NCBI GenBank assembly: GCA_001542995.1
Contig: LFLA01000009.1
Location: 1 to 64,000 of the forward strand
Direction of reading: 5' to 3'
DNA from: Nitrospina sp. LS_NOB
GTDB taxonomy: Bacteria; Nitrospinota; Nitrospinia; Nitrospinales; VA-1
Length of the DNA stretch: 64,000 bases
Part shown: piece by piece, positions 56,242 to 64,000 of the stretch
How positions within the stretch are numbered: the stretch's first letter is position 1
Layout: each line of letters begins with the position of its first letter
The notes under the pieces: generated by a model
Seen by the model: the letters and a program-made list of their open reading frames with translations, nothing else
The model's database searches: none
What the model was told of the DNA's origin: nothing
Translations under genes and position numbers: made by a program

Positions 56242-56940
56242 TCAAGCCCGTTTATTTTTTTCGAGCAGGTCGGGCCGAACCTGCGCGGTTTTTTTTAGCG
56301 CTTCCGCTTTTTGCCAGTCGCGTATTTTTTTCGCGTCGCCGGAGACCAGAATCTCCGGTACCTTGAATCCTTCATAATCCCGAGGTCGGGTGTATTGCGG
56401 GTATTCCAACAAATCGTTGGAGAAAGATTCTTCCACCACCGATTCCGGATCGCCCAGCACCCCCGGCACCAACCTTGATATAGCCTCAACGAGAACCATG
56501 GCGGGAAGTTCTCCGCCGGTCAAAACATAATCGCCGATGGAAATTTCCTCATCGACATAATGCAGTCCCACCCGTTCGTCGATGCCTTCATAACGACCGC
56601 AGATCAGAGTCAGGCTAGATAAGCCGGAAAGCTCCCGGGCTTTTTCCTGATCAAAGGGCCGCCCACCCGGTGATAATAATATCGTCCGGGTTTCGGGAAC
56701 TTCCTTTTTAACTGCTGCAATGGCGCGGGCAATGGGCTCGACATTCATGACCATGCCCACTCCGCCTCCGAAGGGAGTGTCATCCACCTTCTTGTGTTTA
56801 TTCAGACTGTAGTCGCGCAAATCATGAACGCGAATATCCAGCAATCCTTCTTCGCGGGCCCGCTGAATAATGCTGTCCCCAAAAGGAGACTCAAACATCC
56901 CCGGGAAAATGCTGACAATGTCAAACCGGAGTGTCCTCAA
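56242..56940 (-). CDS. trmD: tRNA (guanine37-N1)-methyltransferase
   Basis: A 232-residue TrmD. The N-terminal [19 protein letters not shown], the [12 protein letters not shown] motif and the knot sequence [13 protein letters not shown]...[17 protein letters not shown] are all present. It makes m1G37, which prevents +1 frameshifting. Its start overlaps the rimM end by about 20 bp. Confidence 0.97.
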   Translation of the reverse strand: MRTLRFDIVSIFPGMFESPFGDSIIQRAREEGLLDIRVHDLRDYSLNKHKKVDDTPFGGGVGMVMNVEPIARAIAAVKKEVPETRTILLSPGGRPFDQEKARELSGLSSLTLICGRYEGIDERVGLHYVDEEISIGDYVLTGGELPAMVLVEAISRLVPGVLGDPESVVEESFSNDLLEYPQYTRPRDYEGFKVPEILVSGDAKKIRDWQKAEALKKTAQVRPDLLEKNKRA

Positions 56941-57424
56941 ACAAACCCTCGATACGATGAAAAATCAGTTTCCCTTGTTTCAGGTCGATGGACTTGACCA
57001 CCGAATCAATCATGGGGAGCATCCATTCCCGGTCCCCGTTTCGCACCACATAGACATCGTTACTGCCTGTCGGGATAATGTCTTCGATGACCCCATGAGG
57101 TCGACCCTCTTCATCGAAGACTTCAAGTCCTTCAATCTCAAAGCGGTAATATTCGCCTTCCGGCAGAGGCTTAAAATCCTCACGGTTGGCTAGCAGTTCT
57201 TTTCCCGTGAAGAGTTTTGCCGCATCAATGCCGTCAATTCCCTCCAGCTTGATGATGAAGGGAGCGTTGGCCCCGCGAATTGATTGAACCTTTAATTCTG
57301 TTTTTTCCAGCCGCACGGTCTGTCCGCTCAAAAACTCGATCCCTTCCGGGTCATGCGGATAAAACTTCAACTCCCCTTTCAGGCCGTGGGTCCGGGCAAG
57401 CTTGCCAATCGAAATCCAATCCAT
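56921..57424 (-). CDS. rimM: 16S rRNA processing protein RimM
   Basis: A 167-residue RimM for 30S maturation, binding S19. The N-terminal domain [19 protein letters not shown] and the PRC-like C-terminal domain ([39 protein letters not shown]) are intact. ATG 57424 is chosen over an upstream in-frame ATG at 57448, which lies inside khpA. Confidence 0.95.
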   Translation of the reverse strand: MDWISIGKLARTHGLKGELKFYPHDPEGIEFLSGQTVRLEKTELKVQSIRGANAPFIIKLEGIDGIDAAKLFTGKELLANREDFKPLPEGEYYRFEIEGLEVFDEEGRPHGVIEDIIPTGSNDVYVVRNGDREWMLPMIDSVVKSIDLKQGKLIFHRIEGLFEDTPV

Positions 57425-57425
57425 A

Positions 57426-57656
57426 TCACTCGATAATTTCCAGCACAACCCGTTTTTTTAATTTGGTTGCCGTTGCGTTCAGAATGGTTCGCATGGCCCT
57501 GGCGGTTTTCCCCTGCTTGCCAATGACCTTTCCCAAATCTTCTTTCGCAACTCTCAATTCCAGCACCGTTGTTTTTTCGCCTTCCACTTCCAGTAATTCC
57601 ACTTCATCAGGCTTGTCCACTAGCGACTTCGCAATCATCAGTATGAGATCTCTCAC
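57426..57656 (-). CDS. khpA: KH-domain RNA-binding protein KhpA
   Basis: A 76-residue single KH-domain protein with the [10 protein letters not shown] loop (GxxG) near residue 42-51. It lies between rpsP and rimM, its usual place. It probably binds structured or small RNAs, often as a heterodimer with KhpB/Jag. Confidence 0.92.
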   Translation of the reverse strand: MRDLILMIAKSLVDKPDEVELLEVEGEKTTVLELRVAKEDLGKVIGKQGKTARAMRTILNATATKLKKRVVLEIIE

Positions 57657-57761
57657 AATTCCCTCCTAGTCCACAGGAAACGAACCCCAACATGAGGAAG
57701 AGCAACTTATGATTCCAGTTCGCTCAATTGTAAGAATCGCGGTTTTGCGAAATGAATGGGT

Positions 57762-58007
57762 TTAAACACCAACCCCGGCTTTTTTGAAGAGGGACCCCAC
57801 GGTTTTGCTAGGCTTGGCGCCTTTCTTGATCCAAGCCATGGCTTTATCCGCGTCAACCTTACAACCCTCTTTATCATTCAGAGGATCGTAGGTTCCCAGA
57901 ATTTCAAGAAATCTACCATCTCTTGGCATCCTGGAATCCGCCGCCACAATCCGGTAAAAGGGTTTCTTTTTTGCTCCTCGCCGAGTTAATCGAATTACAA
58001 CTGCCAA
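57762..58007 (-). CDS. rpsP: 30S ribosomal protein S16
   Basis: An 81-residue S16: [40 protein letters not shown]. It heads the ribosomal/tRNA-modification block. The gap to ffh upstream (58008-58218) is filled by repeats, including a GGGCTTAGCCC hairpin near 58030. Confidence 0.96.
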   Translation of the reverse strand: MAVVIRLTRRGAKKKPFYRIVAADSRMPRDGRFLEILGTYDPLNDKEGCKVDADKAMAWIKKGAKPSKTVGSLFKKAGVGV

Positions 58008-58218
58008 TGTACTTTCTCCTAGGTTACGGGCTTAGCCCGGTATATATGGCGTTAACACCCGCCAATAAATAATGCGCAAGCAAAACTATTACTTATAGTC
58101 CAGCGTCACGTGTAACATCCCTTCATTTATCTTCATGCCCCGAAGGGGTACTGTTCGGGTCTGGCCCGAAATGTTTGCGGCTCAATAAACCGCATTAATG
58201 CATCCAATAAAAACTCGT
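58008..58218. repeat. Repeats between ffh and rpsP
   Basis: Holds the CCAGCGTCACG motif (58100), the second hairpin family CTTCATGCCCCGAAGGGGTA (58131-58150) and the following GTTCGGGTCTGGCCCGAA hairpin. No gene is seen. Confidence 0.65.
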
Positions 58219-59565
58219 TTAAAAGAACCGGCCCGGCATACCCCGTCCGCCCATCAGACTGCCGAAGTTCATGCCGCCACCACGGGCAGCCTTTTTCATC
58301 ATCTTTTGCATTTGCGCAAACTGCTTTAACAATTTATTAACATCGTTCACCCGGGTACCACTGCCCTGAGCGATCCTGCGCTTTCTGCTGGCATTGATGA
58401 TGTTGTGCTTCTCGCGTTCTCTCTGCGTCATCGAACTGATGATCGCTTCCACCTGCACAAAAGCGCGGTCATCGATTTTCAAACCCTTCGCCAGTTTTCC
58501 TGCACCGGGGATCATGCTCAGCAACTGCTCCATCGACCCCATTTTCTGAACCTGTTTCAACTGGCCGCGAAAATCTTCCAGAGTGAAAGCGTTAGCCCTG
58601 ATTTTTTTCTGTAACTTTTCCTGCTCTTCCTGCTCGAAATTTTCTTCCGCCTTTTCGACCAGGGACATGACATCGCCCATGCCAAGAATGCGGGAAACAA
58701 TCCGATCAGGATGAAACGGCTCCAACGCATCGAGCTTTTCCCCCATTCCTATAAAGCGAATGGGTTTGCCGGTCACCCTCTTGATGGAAAATGCCGCACC
58801 ACCGCGCGCATCACCGTCCATCTTGGTCAAGATCACGCCATCAATACCAACAGCATCATTAAACGTCTTGGCGATATCGGCAGACTGCTGGCCCATCATC
58901 GCATCCGCGACAAACAATACTTCGTGCGGCTGGACCGTTTCCTTGATCTGCTTTAATTCTTCCATCAAGGCATCATCGACCTGCTGACGACCCGCAGTAT
59001 CAATGATCACTACCTGACTCATTTTGTTGACGGCTTCATCCAGCGATTTTTTACAGATCGCTACCGGATCTTTTTCTTCCCCAGCGTCATACACCGCTAC
59101 GCCGAGTTCCCGTCCTAAAACATGCAACTGCTCAATCGCCGCCGGGCGGTAAACATCCGCCGGAACGAGAAGACAGTTTTTTCCTTTTTCCTTAAACCGC
59201 TTGGCCAGTTTACCAACCGTGGTGGTTTTCCCTGACCCCTGAAGTCCCGCCATCAAAATAATAGTCGGCGGCTTCGAAGCAATCTGAATATCAACAAACT
59301 CTTCGCCCAGCAAATGAGTCAAGTGATCGTTGACGATCTTGACCATCTGATGTCCCGGAGTCAGGCTTTTCAAAACTTCCTGACCGACGGCTTGCACTCG
59401 GACTTCGGCAATAAAATCTTTGATGACCGGCAGACTGACATCCGCCTCGATCAACGCAACCCGAATTTCGCGCAAGGCCTCATCGACATCGGGTTCTTTG
59501 AGGACACCGCGGCCCTTTAATTTTTTGTAGATCGCTTCAAGGCGATCGGATAAATTATCGAACAT
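58219..59565 (-). CDS. ffh: Signal recognition particle protein
   Basis: A 448-residue Ffh: N domain, GTPase G domain with GLQGSGKTTTVGKLA, DTAGRQQVDD and TKMDGDARGGAAFS, then the methionine-rich M domain (MGSMEQLLSMIPG..., RKRRIAQGSGTRVNDVNKLLKQFAQM) and a Gly/Met/Arg-rich tail. With 4.5S RNA it targets inner-membrane proteins co-translationally; that RNA gene is not visible here. Confidence 0.97.
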   Translation of the reverse strand: MFDNLSDRLEAIYKKLKGRGVLKEPDVDEALREIRVALIEADVSLPVIKDFIAEVRVQAVGQEVLKSLTPGHQMVKIVNDHLTHLLGEEFVDIQIASKPPTIILMAGLQGSGKTTTVGKLAKRFKEKGKNCLLVPADVYRPAAIEQLHVLGRELGVAVYDAGEEKDPVAICKKSLDEAVNKMSQVVIIDTAGRQQVDDALMEELKQIKETVQPHEVLFVADAMMGQQSADIAKTFNDAVGIDGVILTKMDGDARGGAAFSIKRVTGKPIRFIGMGEKLDALEPFHPDRIVSRILGMGDVMSLVEKAEENFEQEEQEKLQKKIRANAFTLEDFRGQLKQVQKMGSMEQLLSMIPGAGKLAKGLKIDDRAFVQVEAIISSMTQREREKHNIINASRKRRIAQGSGTRVNDVNKLLKQFAQMQKMMKKAARGGGMNFGSLMGGRGMPGRFF

Positions 59566-59713
59566 CTAAACGGGGGCTAAACCCTTTAATTTTAAGGGGA
59601 CTATCCGGTTTATTTTAAGCGGATCAGTATATAATAACAACCCGGAATGCGCAAGGCGATAAGATCACAGCAAATAAAACACCATTTAATTGCCGACAAT
59701 CAGGTAAACCCTT

Positions 59714-60403
59714 ATGAAATCAGTTGTTTTATTGAGCGGGGGATTGGACTCCACCACCACCCTGGCCTTGGCCCGGAAAGAAGGGTTTGACCTCTTCTGC
59801 CTCACCTTCGACTACGGCCAACGGCACAGAGTTGAACTGGATCGAGCCCGGGATATCGCCCAACATTTCGGCGCCGTCGATCATCAAATCGTCAAAATTG
59901 ATCTTCGCCAGTTCGGCGGCTCGGCCCTGACCGATTCCATCGACGTTCCAACCGGCCGGGATCAGGAAGCAATGACATCGAGCATTCCCGTCACCTATGT
60001 TCCCGCCCGTAACACCATCTTCCTTTCGTTCTGTCTGGCTTATGCGGAAGTGAAAGAGGCCAAAGATATTTTTATCGGGGTCAACGCTGTCGACTATAGC
60101 GGCTACCCCGATTGCCGGCCCGAGTTCATCCAGGCGTTTGAAACTCTCGCCAACCTCGCCACCAAAGCCGGGGTGGAAGGGAAAGAGTCTATTAAGATTC
60201 ATACTCCACTGATAAAACTCACGAAAGCAGAAATCATAAAGAAGGGTTTAGAGCTGGGAGTGGATTATGCCATGACCCACAGTTGTTATGATCCGGCAGA
60301 GGGAGGATTGTCCTGCGGCGTGTGCGACAGTTGCCAACTGCGCCTGAAAGGCTTTCAGGAAGCAGGAATGAAAGACCCTATTGAATATACTTCAAACCTT
60401 TAG
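59714..60403 (+). CDS. queC: 7-cyano-7-deazaguanine synthase
   Basis: A 229-residue QueC that makes preQ0 from 7-carboxy-7-deazaguanine with ATP and ammonia. PP-loop [15 protein letters not shown] at residues 6-20; zinc Cys in [17 protein letters not shown] near 197-213. It is divergent from ffh across 148 bp with TATAAT at 59630-59635, a possible -10 box without a good -35. Confidence 0.96.
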   Translation: MKSVVLLSGGLDSTTTLALARKEGFDLFCLTFDYGQRHRVELDRARDIAQHFGAVDHQIVKIDLRQFGGSALTDSIDVPTGRDQEAMTSSIPVTYVPARNTIFLSFCLAYAEVKEAKDIFIGVNAVDYSGYPDCRPEFIQAFETLANLATKAGVEGKESIKIHTPLIKLTKAEIIKKGLELGVDYAMTHSCYDPAEGGLSCGVCDSCQLRLKGFQEAGMKDPIEYTSNL

Positions 60404-60489
60404 CCATAGATGTTAATAAGTGCTCATAAATGAAAGAACCTTTCACCATAAGGTGAGCCAGGACCACTCTTTATTCAGAGGGGATTTAA

Positions 60490-61101
60490 ATGAAAACCTT
60501 TGTTTTCACATTTCTCATAGCAACTGTAATGAGCACCTTTTCACATGCTGGGCAGGACAAATATAGTAACAGAATCGACCCTAGTGGCTTATCGCCTTAC
60601 ACAATGAAAGGTTATCCTAAGACAGTTAAAAAATATAAAACTCGTTTGAAAGAAATTGAGCATTTTCGTAGGCGCACTGCTGAAATGGTATTAGATAGCG
60701 GTAAGTGCAAATTTGTAGAATATGTAGAATTATCTACCAAGAGTTCAATAAACGACTTAATATTTTTTGCCGACTGCCGTAATGGGCATAGGGTATTTCT
60801 TAATGAAAGAGAAATTGCTAAAGGTAAAAAAGTAATGACTCAAGCTGACAAATCGTGGAGCAAGGAAATGGCGAGGGAGGCTTGCATAGATACAATAAAA
60901 TCCAGCGCGAAACTTCCCAGTGAATTAGACATCCATCACTTTACAGGAACAAGCGTATATAAAGCTCCTACAACTCACAACGTTGTGGTTAAAATTAATT
61001 TTGATGCCAAAAATCTACTGGGTGCAGAACTGCCTTATACAGCTACTTGTTATTTTGAGCCGGGCAGAGCTGGGACAGTTGATTTTCAGTTAAGACGTTA
61101 A
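60490..61101 (+). CDS. Hypothetical secreted protein (203 aa)
   Basis: Unrecognised. A signal peptide (residues 1-20, ending SHAG) and four or more Cys (KCKFVEY, FFADCRNG, EACIDT, TATCYFEPG) suggest a periplasmic protein with disulfides. GAGGGG lies 6 bases before the ATG. The coding sequence is AT-richer than neighbours, which could reflect transfer. Confidence 0.65.
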   Translation: MKTFVFTFLIATVMSTFSHAGQDKYSNRIDPSGLSPYTMKGYPKTVKKYKTRLKEIEHFRRRTAEMVLDSGKCKFVEYVELSTKSSINDLIFFADCRNGHRVFLNEREIAKGKKVMTQADKSWSKEMAREACIDTIKSSAKLPSELDIHHFTGTSVYKAPTTHNVVVKINFDAKNLLGAELPYTATCYFEPGRAGTVDFQLRR

Positions 61102-61175
61102 TAGTCAGCCCTGCTATGAAACAGACGATCTACTTTTAAGCCCACTAGAAATGAGGAAAATTTTCATCCCCCCCT

Positions 61176-61290
61176 CACCTTAATCCTCTCCCTCAAGGGG
61201 AGAGGAATTATTAATTTCGAATCAATTTCCTTTGTGGATTCTTCTCCTTCTCCCCTGGAGGGAGAAGGCTGGGATGAGGGGGATTCAAAT
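61176..61290. repeat. Inverted repeat modules downstream of the DUF559 gene
   Basis: CTCTCCCTCAAGGGGAGAGG (61190-61209) recurs at about 61664-61683 on the other side of the DUF559 gene. A partly inverted version, CTTCTCCCCTGGAGGGAGAA, with GGGATGAGGGGG lies at 61245-61282. Confidence 0.6.
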
Positions 61291-61294
61291 ATTT

Positions 61295-61762
61295 TTACCG
61301 CTGGTTTTCCTGATTCAGGCACCGCAGTATCTCTTCAAGAATCGCATCGGTTTCTTTCAAGACTCGGTCATTCCAAAACCGAATGACTCGATAACCTTGT
61401 GACTGCAACCAGGTCGTGCGCTGACCATCGGCTATCGATGCCTCCATATGCTATCCTCCATCGACTTCAACGATCAAATTTTTTTCATAGCACATGAAAT
61501 CGACAATGTATTTTCCTAGGGGTGCTTGACGGCGGAACTTGAAATCCCCCAACTGGCGGTTTTTAAGTGCAGACCACAGCTTCAATTCTGCATCGGTGGA
61601 GTTGCTTCGGAGTTTTCTTGCAGAAGATTTGGAAGAGATTTTTAATTCCCTCTCACCTAACCTCTCCCTCAAGGGGAGAGGAATTATTGGAGTAAACCAA
61701 AAAGGCGGTCGTGTGGTGTCACCCTCATTAGCCTTCATGCCCTGAAAGGGTATCACCGCCAA
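61295..61762 (-). pseudogene. DUF559 (Vsr-like) endonuclease, in-frame TAG
   Basis: The DUF559 core reads ARKLRSNSTDAELKLWSALKNRQLGDFKFRRQAPLGKYIVDFMCYEKNLIVEVDGG, then TAG (61453-61451) where CAG for the conserved Gln of DGGQH is expected. The same frame continues HMEASIADGQRTTWLQSQGYRVIRFWNDRVL to a stop at 61295. The 5' part beyond about 61640 is repeat DNA, so the native start is unclear. One C-to-T change explains the damage. The gene is bracketed by related repeats. Confidence 0.75.
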
Positions 61763-61800
61763 TTACCCGCAGCGGTTCGCCGCTACATTTTTGAGCCTTC
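61647..61800. repeat. Repeats upstream of the DUF559 gene, with second-family hairpin
   Basis: CCCTCTCACCTAACCTCTCC leading into TCAAGGGGAGAGG (61647-61683) matches the module at 61176. It is followed by CTTCATGCCCTGAAAGGGTA (61733-61752), a second-family hairpin in which one stem C-G pair is changed to T-A, and a GCGGTTCGCCGC hairpin near 61780. Confidence 0.6.
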
Positions 61801-62124
61801 TTCCATACGTTGATGTTCCATTTCTTTCATTTTCATGGCTTCTTCTTTCATGCCACTACCTTCTTCCTGCATTCCTTGTTTTTCATGTTCGAATTTGCCG
61901 TACTTCTTTTCATAATATTCTTTAGAGTGTTCCGCTCCACCGGCATGTTCACCTTTATATTCATGAGCCGTTGCACCCGCCTTGTGACCCATATCCATTG
62001 AGGAACCGCCACTGCCTTCTTCGTACATATCCCTGGCTTGAGCTTCACCATCGTGGGCAAAAGCGGTGGAAGAAAATAAAATTCCCATCACTAGCAATAG
62101 AATCGCGAAAAACATCTTTTTCAT
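61783..62124 (-). CDS. Small secreted Met/His/Glu-rich protein
   Basis: From ATG 62124, 113 residues with a clear signal peptide cleaved near AFA-HD. The mature part is almost free of large hydrophobics and rich in Met, His, Glu and Lys (SSMDMGHK, EMEHQRMEEGSKM). Such composition could bind copper or other metals in the periplasm, but no defined motif is present. Family not recognised. The gene's 3' end overlaps a GCGGTTCGCCGC repeat flank. Confidence 0.6.
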   Translation of the reverse strand: MKKMFFAILLLVMGILFSSTAFAHDGEAQARDMYEEGSGGSSMDMGHKAGATAHEYKGEHAGGAEHSKEYYEKKYGKFEHEKQGMQEEGSGMKEEAMKMKEMEHQRMEEGSKM

Positions 62125-62280
62125 TTTGATCTCCTGGAGTTTATGTCGGGGATGAAACCTGTTTATTAAGAATAACAATAATAAATGAGTCAATGAAAGC
62201 CAAAAATCCGGCCAGCGAGGTATATGCTTCGACTCTGCTCAGCATGATAAACTGAACCCCTGTTTGTAAATCACCCCAGC

Positions 62281-62438
62281 CCTCTTTGAGAGAGACCTTT
62301 GCATAACCCCGGATCCTTCGTCGCCTTCGGCTCCTCGAGGATGACAAACCGGCGTTTCGTGTCATTCTGAACGCAGTGAAGAATCCCGCTTTTCTGCTTT
62401 ATCGACTTACGCAAAGGTCTCTCTTTGAGAAAGAGGGG
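62281..62438. repeat. MITE-like element, copy D, with terminal inverted repeats
   Basis: Left end AGAGACCTTTGCATAA (62291-62306) and right end TTACGCAAAGGTCTCT (62407-62422) are inverted repeats with one mismatch, extended outward by TCTTTGAG / CTTTGAGA. The body has the same GATCCTTCGTCGCCTTCGG...ATGACAAACCGG...CATTCTGAACGCAGTGAAG order as copies A and B. There is no coding capacity. Confidence 0.75.
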
Positions 62439-62449
62439 GGCAAAACCTC

Positions 62450-62513
62450 GTTAAGCCGAACAAACCTGTTGTCCGCTCATGAATGCTATTGCAGTCGGCC
62501 CCACGCCTAGTGG
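62450..62513 (-). repeat. Gene-end repeat abutting the moaB stop
   Basis: Exact inverted core GGCCCCACGCCTAGTGG at 62497-62513, directly next to the moaB stop codon at 62514-62516, with GTTAAGCCGAACAAAC at the distal end. Confidence 0.85.
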
Positions 62514-63038
62514 TTATTTTTCGAGAAGGCGCGGCATCAGTTCGACCAAATTGCACGGTTTGTGGGTGCTGTCCAACTGATGAACAAGAATCTGGTCCCA
62601 CCCGTCCTTGCAGGCCCCGGTCGAGCCCGGTAACGCAAACAGGAAGGTGCCGTTGGCAACCCCTGCCGTACAGCGCGACTGCAAACTGGATGTTCGGATG
62701 CTTTCATAACTCAACATGCGGAACAATTCGCCGAACCCGGGGATGGACTTTTCATACAGTTCCTCGAACGCTTCGGGAGTGATGTCGCGTCCTGTTACAC
62801 CTGTCCCGCCTGTTGCGATCACCGCATCGACATCGGGACTGGCGATCCATTTTTTCAATTGCTCCTGAAGCAAGTCTTTTTCATCTTTAATGATTTTCTT
62901 TTCAACCAGATGGTGCCCGGCTCCCTGAATCCGATCGACCAGAACCTGACCGGATTTATCGTCCGCTTCCGTCCGGGTGTCGGAAACCGTCAACACGGCA
63001 ATGTTCACGATTTTTTTCTCACTCATTTTTTTGGTCAC
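62514..63038 (-). CDS. moaB: MoaB/MogA-family molybdopterin protein
   Basis: A 174-residue MoaB-like protein that binds or adenylates molybdopterin. [11 protein letters not shown] at the start, [22 protein letters not shown] and [18 protein letters not shown] match the family. It may be linked with moeB (42578) in cofactor synthesis, though the genes are apart. The stop is immediately followed by an exact inverted gene-end repeat core. Confidence 0.93.
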   Translation of the reverse strand: MTKKMSEKKIVNIAVLTVSDTRTEADDKSGQVLVDRIQGAGHHLVEKKIIKDEKDLLQEQLKKWIASPDVDAVIATGGTGVTGRDITPEAFEELYEKSIPGFGELFRMLSYESIRTSSLQSRCTAGVANGTFLFALPGSTGACKDGWDQILVHQLDSTHKPCNLVELMPRLLEK

Positions 63039-63159
63039 TCCTGTTTCCTTAAAATGTTTTGGGTCTGTAAAGGATTCAAAACGGTTTCTATAATGCCGGT
63101 TTATGGTAAATTGATGATTAGCCTATAAGTATAACATAAGCCATTTGTGAGGAGCAACA

Positions 63160-63867
63160 GTGCCAACAGCCATTGTGACAGGGGGAGCGATCCGCATTGG
63201 CCGAGCGATGGCCCTGCATCTGGCCGGCAAGGGATTTGATATCGCCCTGCTTTACCATAGCTCCGGAACGGACAGTGAAACAACGATCGAGGAGGCACGA
63301 GCACAAGGGGTTCGGTGCCAGGGCTATGCGGGAGACTTGAGAAGCCCGGAGGAAGCCGAATCGTTCATCGGCAAAGTCCTCAAGAACTTCGATGATGTCG
63401 AACTTCTGGTCAATTCCGCCGCCAATTTCATTCAGGAAAATGTAGAGGAGACCGGCCTAAAAACTTTAGTCGACACCCTCAACCTCAATCTCATGGCTCC
63501 TTATTTGTTGATGCGCGAGTACAAGCGCAAGGTGAACAAAGGTTTGATCGTCAACATTCTTGATGAACGTGTGGCAAAAACCGTCCCCACCTTCGCGGCT
63601 TATTCGGTCAGCAAAGTAGGTTTGAAGCATTTAACGGAACTGGCGGCAGTGGAATGGGGCAAGTCGGTAAGGGTCAACGGCATCGCTCCGGGACTCATCC
63701 TCCCCCCTCAGGGTGGGCCGCCTGATTATCTGGAAAAAGCCGCCAAAAAAGTTCCGACCGGTACCCACGGCAGTATGGAGGACCTGCTCAAAGCCCTGGA
63801 CTACCTGATGGAAAACACATTTGTGAACGGAGAAACCCTTTTCGTCGATGGCGGCGCATCCCTTTAG
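63160..63867 (+). CDS. Pteridine reductase-like SDR
   Basis: A 235-residue SDR with a GTG start and GGAG 6 bases upstream. The dinucleotide motif TGGAIRIGRAMA (TGxxxRxG) is the arginine-type found in pteridine reductase/FolM proteins; catalytic YSVSK is near residue 147. It may reduce dihydropterins or dihydrofolate with NADPH. Other SDR roles remain possible. It is 2 bp upstream of the RluD-type gene. Confidence 0.82.
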   Translation: MPTAIVTGGAIRIGRAMALHLAGKGFDIALLYHSSGTDSETTIEEARAQGVRCQGYAGDLRSPEEAESFIGKVLKNFDDVELLVNSAANFIQENVEETGLKTLVDTLNLNLMAPYLLMREYKRKVNKGLIVNILDERVAKTVPTFAAYSVSKVGLKHLTELAAVEWGKSVRVNGIAPGLILPPQGGPPDYLEKAAKKVPTGTHGSMEDLLKALDYLMENTFVNGETLFVDGGASL

Positions 63868-63869
63868 CA

Positions 63870-64000
63870 ATGGAACAATACAAATTTAAAGTAGATTCAG
63901 TTTCCAGTCGGGAACGGCTCGATGTTTTTCTGTCCGCCCGACAGACAGAGATCAGCCGGTCGCGATTGAAAAAACTAATTGTTGAAGGCCGGGTGACAGT
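63870..64000 (+). CDS. RluD-family pseudouridine synthase (5' part)
   Basis: Begins MEQYKFKVDSVSSRERLDVF and continues with an S4 RNA-binding domain (ISRSRLKKLIVEGRVTV) as in RluA/RluD large-subunit rRNA pseudouridine synthases. Only 43 codons are inside the window; the catalytic domain lies beyond. Confidence 0.8.
   Translation, partial: MEQYKFKVDSVSSRERLDVFLSARQTEISRSRLKKLIVEGRVT

Noticed and set aside
20178-62513. CRISPR array interpretation of the recurring repeats
   Set aside because: Copies are kilobases apart at gene ends, with no regular spacers and no cas genes.

Overview
The window is dense bacterial DNA from a Gram-negative organism: O-antigen-type sugar genes, a Lol/FtsX-type ABC exporter, an M48 lipoprotein peptidase and autotransporter-like passenger sequence. 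Menaquinone synthesis by the futalosine route (mqnC), CysD/CysN sulfate activation, a two-domain dCTP deaminase and a TPR-cupredoxin fusion would fit a marine Nitrospinota- or Desulfobacterota-like lineage, but no rRNA is present and this placement is only inference.

Layout. 1-1080: repeats, two small membrane proteins and a broken LOG-type gene. 1576-5255: a compact sugar cluster (epimerase, acyltransferase, aminotransferase, glycosyltransferase). 5378-9138: an epimerase followed by three broken surface-polysaccharide genes joined fragment to fragment. 9151-11265: rnz and prfB, the latter with a canonical +1 programmed frameshift. 11921-15414: pckA, pdxA, rsmA. 15502-18300: remains of a defence island (AAA ATPase, DUF4276, DUF262/DUF1524, first codons of a type III restriction gene), every member damaged. 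18461-22160: cobA-hemD fusion, parvulin, VOC protein, mqnC. 22257-28170: truncated integrase, AI-2E-type exporter, FlgT-like protein, rluB, scpB, dcd. 28425-36637: TPR-cupredoxin protein, cysS, DUF2851, cysD and cysN fused to a degenerate APS-kinase domain. 36874-48612: ferredoxin, SDR, HtrA remnant, phosphohexomutase, MEMO-family protein, pcm, MoeB-rhodanese, aminotransferase, ABC exporter. 48730-54647: recJ, rnhB, M48 peptidase, then a hydrolase remnant joined to a broken autotransporter-like gene. 55172-59565: the conserved rplS-SPOUT-trmD-rimM-khpA-rpsP block plus ffh. 59714-64000: queC, two secreted proteins, a broken DUF559 gene, moaB, a pteridine-reductase-like SDR and the start of an RluD-type synthase.

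Two themes stand out. First, core genes look intact while accessory genes (defence, glycosyltransferases, adhesin, integrase, DUF559) carry in-frame stops, single-base shifts and deletion junctions, which looks like ongoing genome reduction. Second, the gaps are filled by dispersed structured repeats. The main one has the core CCACTAGGCGTGGGGCC, usually abuts stop codons, sometimes supplies the stop codon or a C-terminal tail, and its stem changes in a compensatory way between copies. A second hairpin family (core CTTCATGCCCCGAAGGGGTA) and a MITE-like element of about 130-160 bp with terminal inverted repeats also recur.
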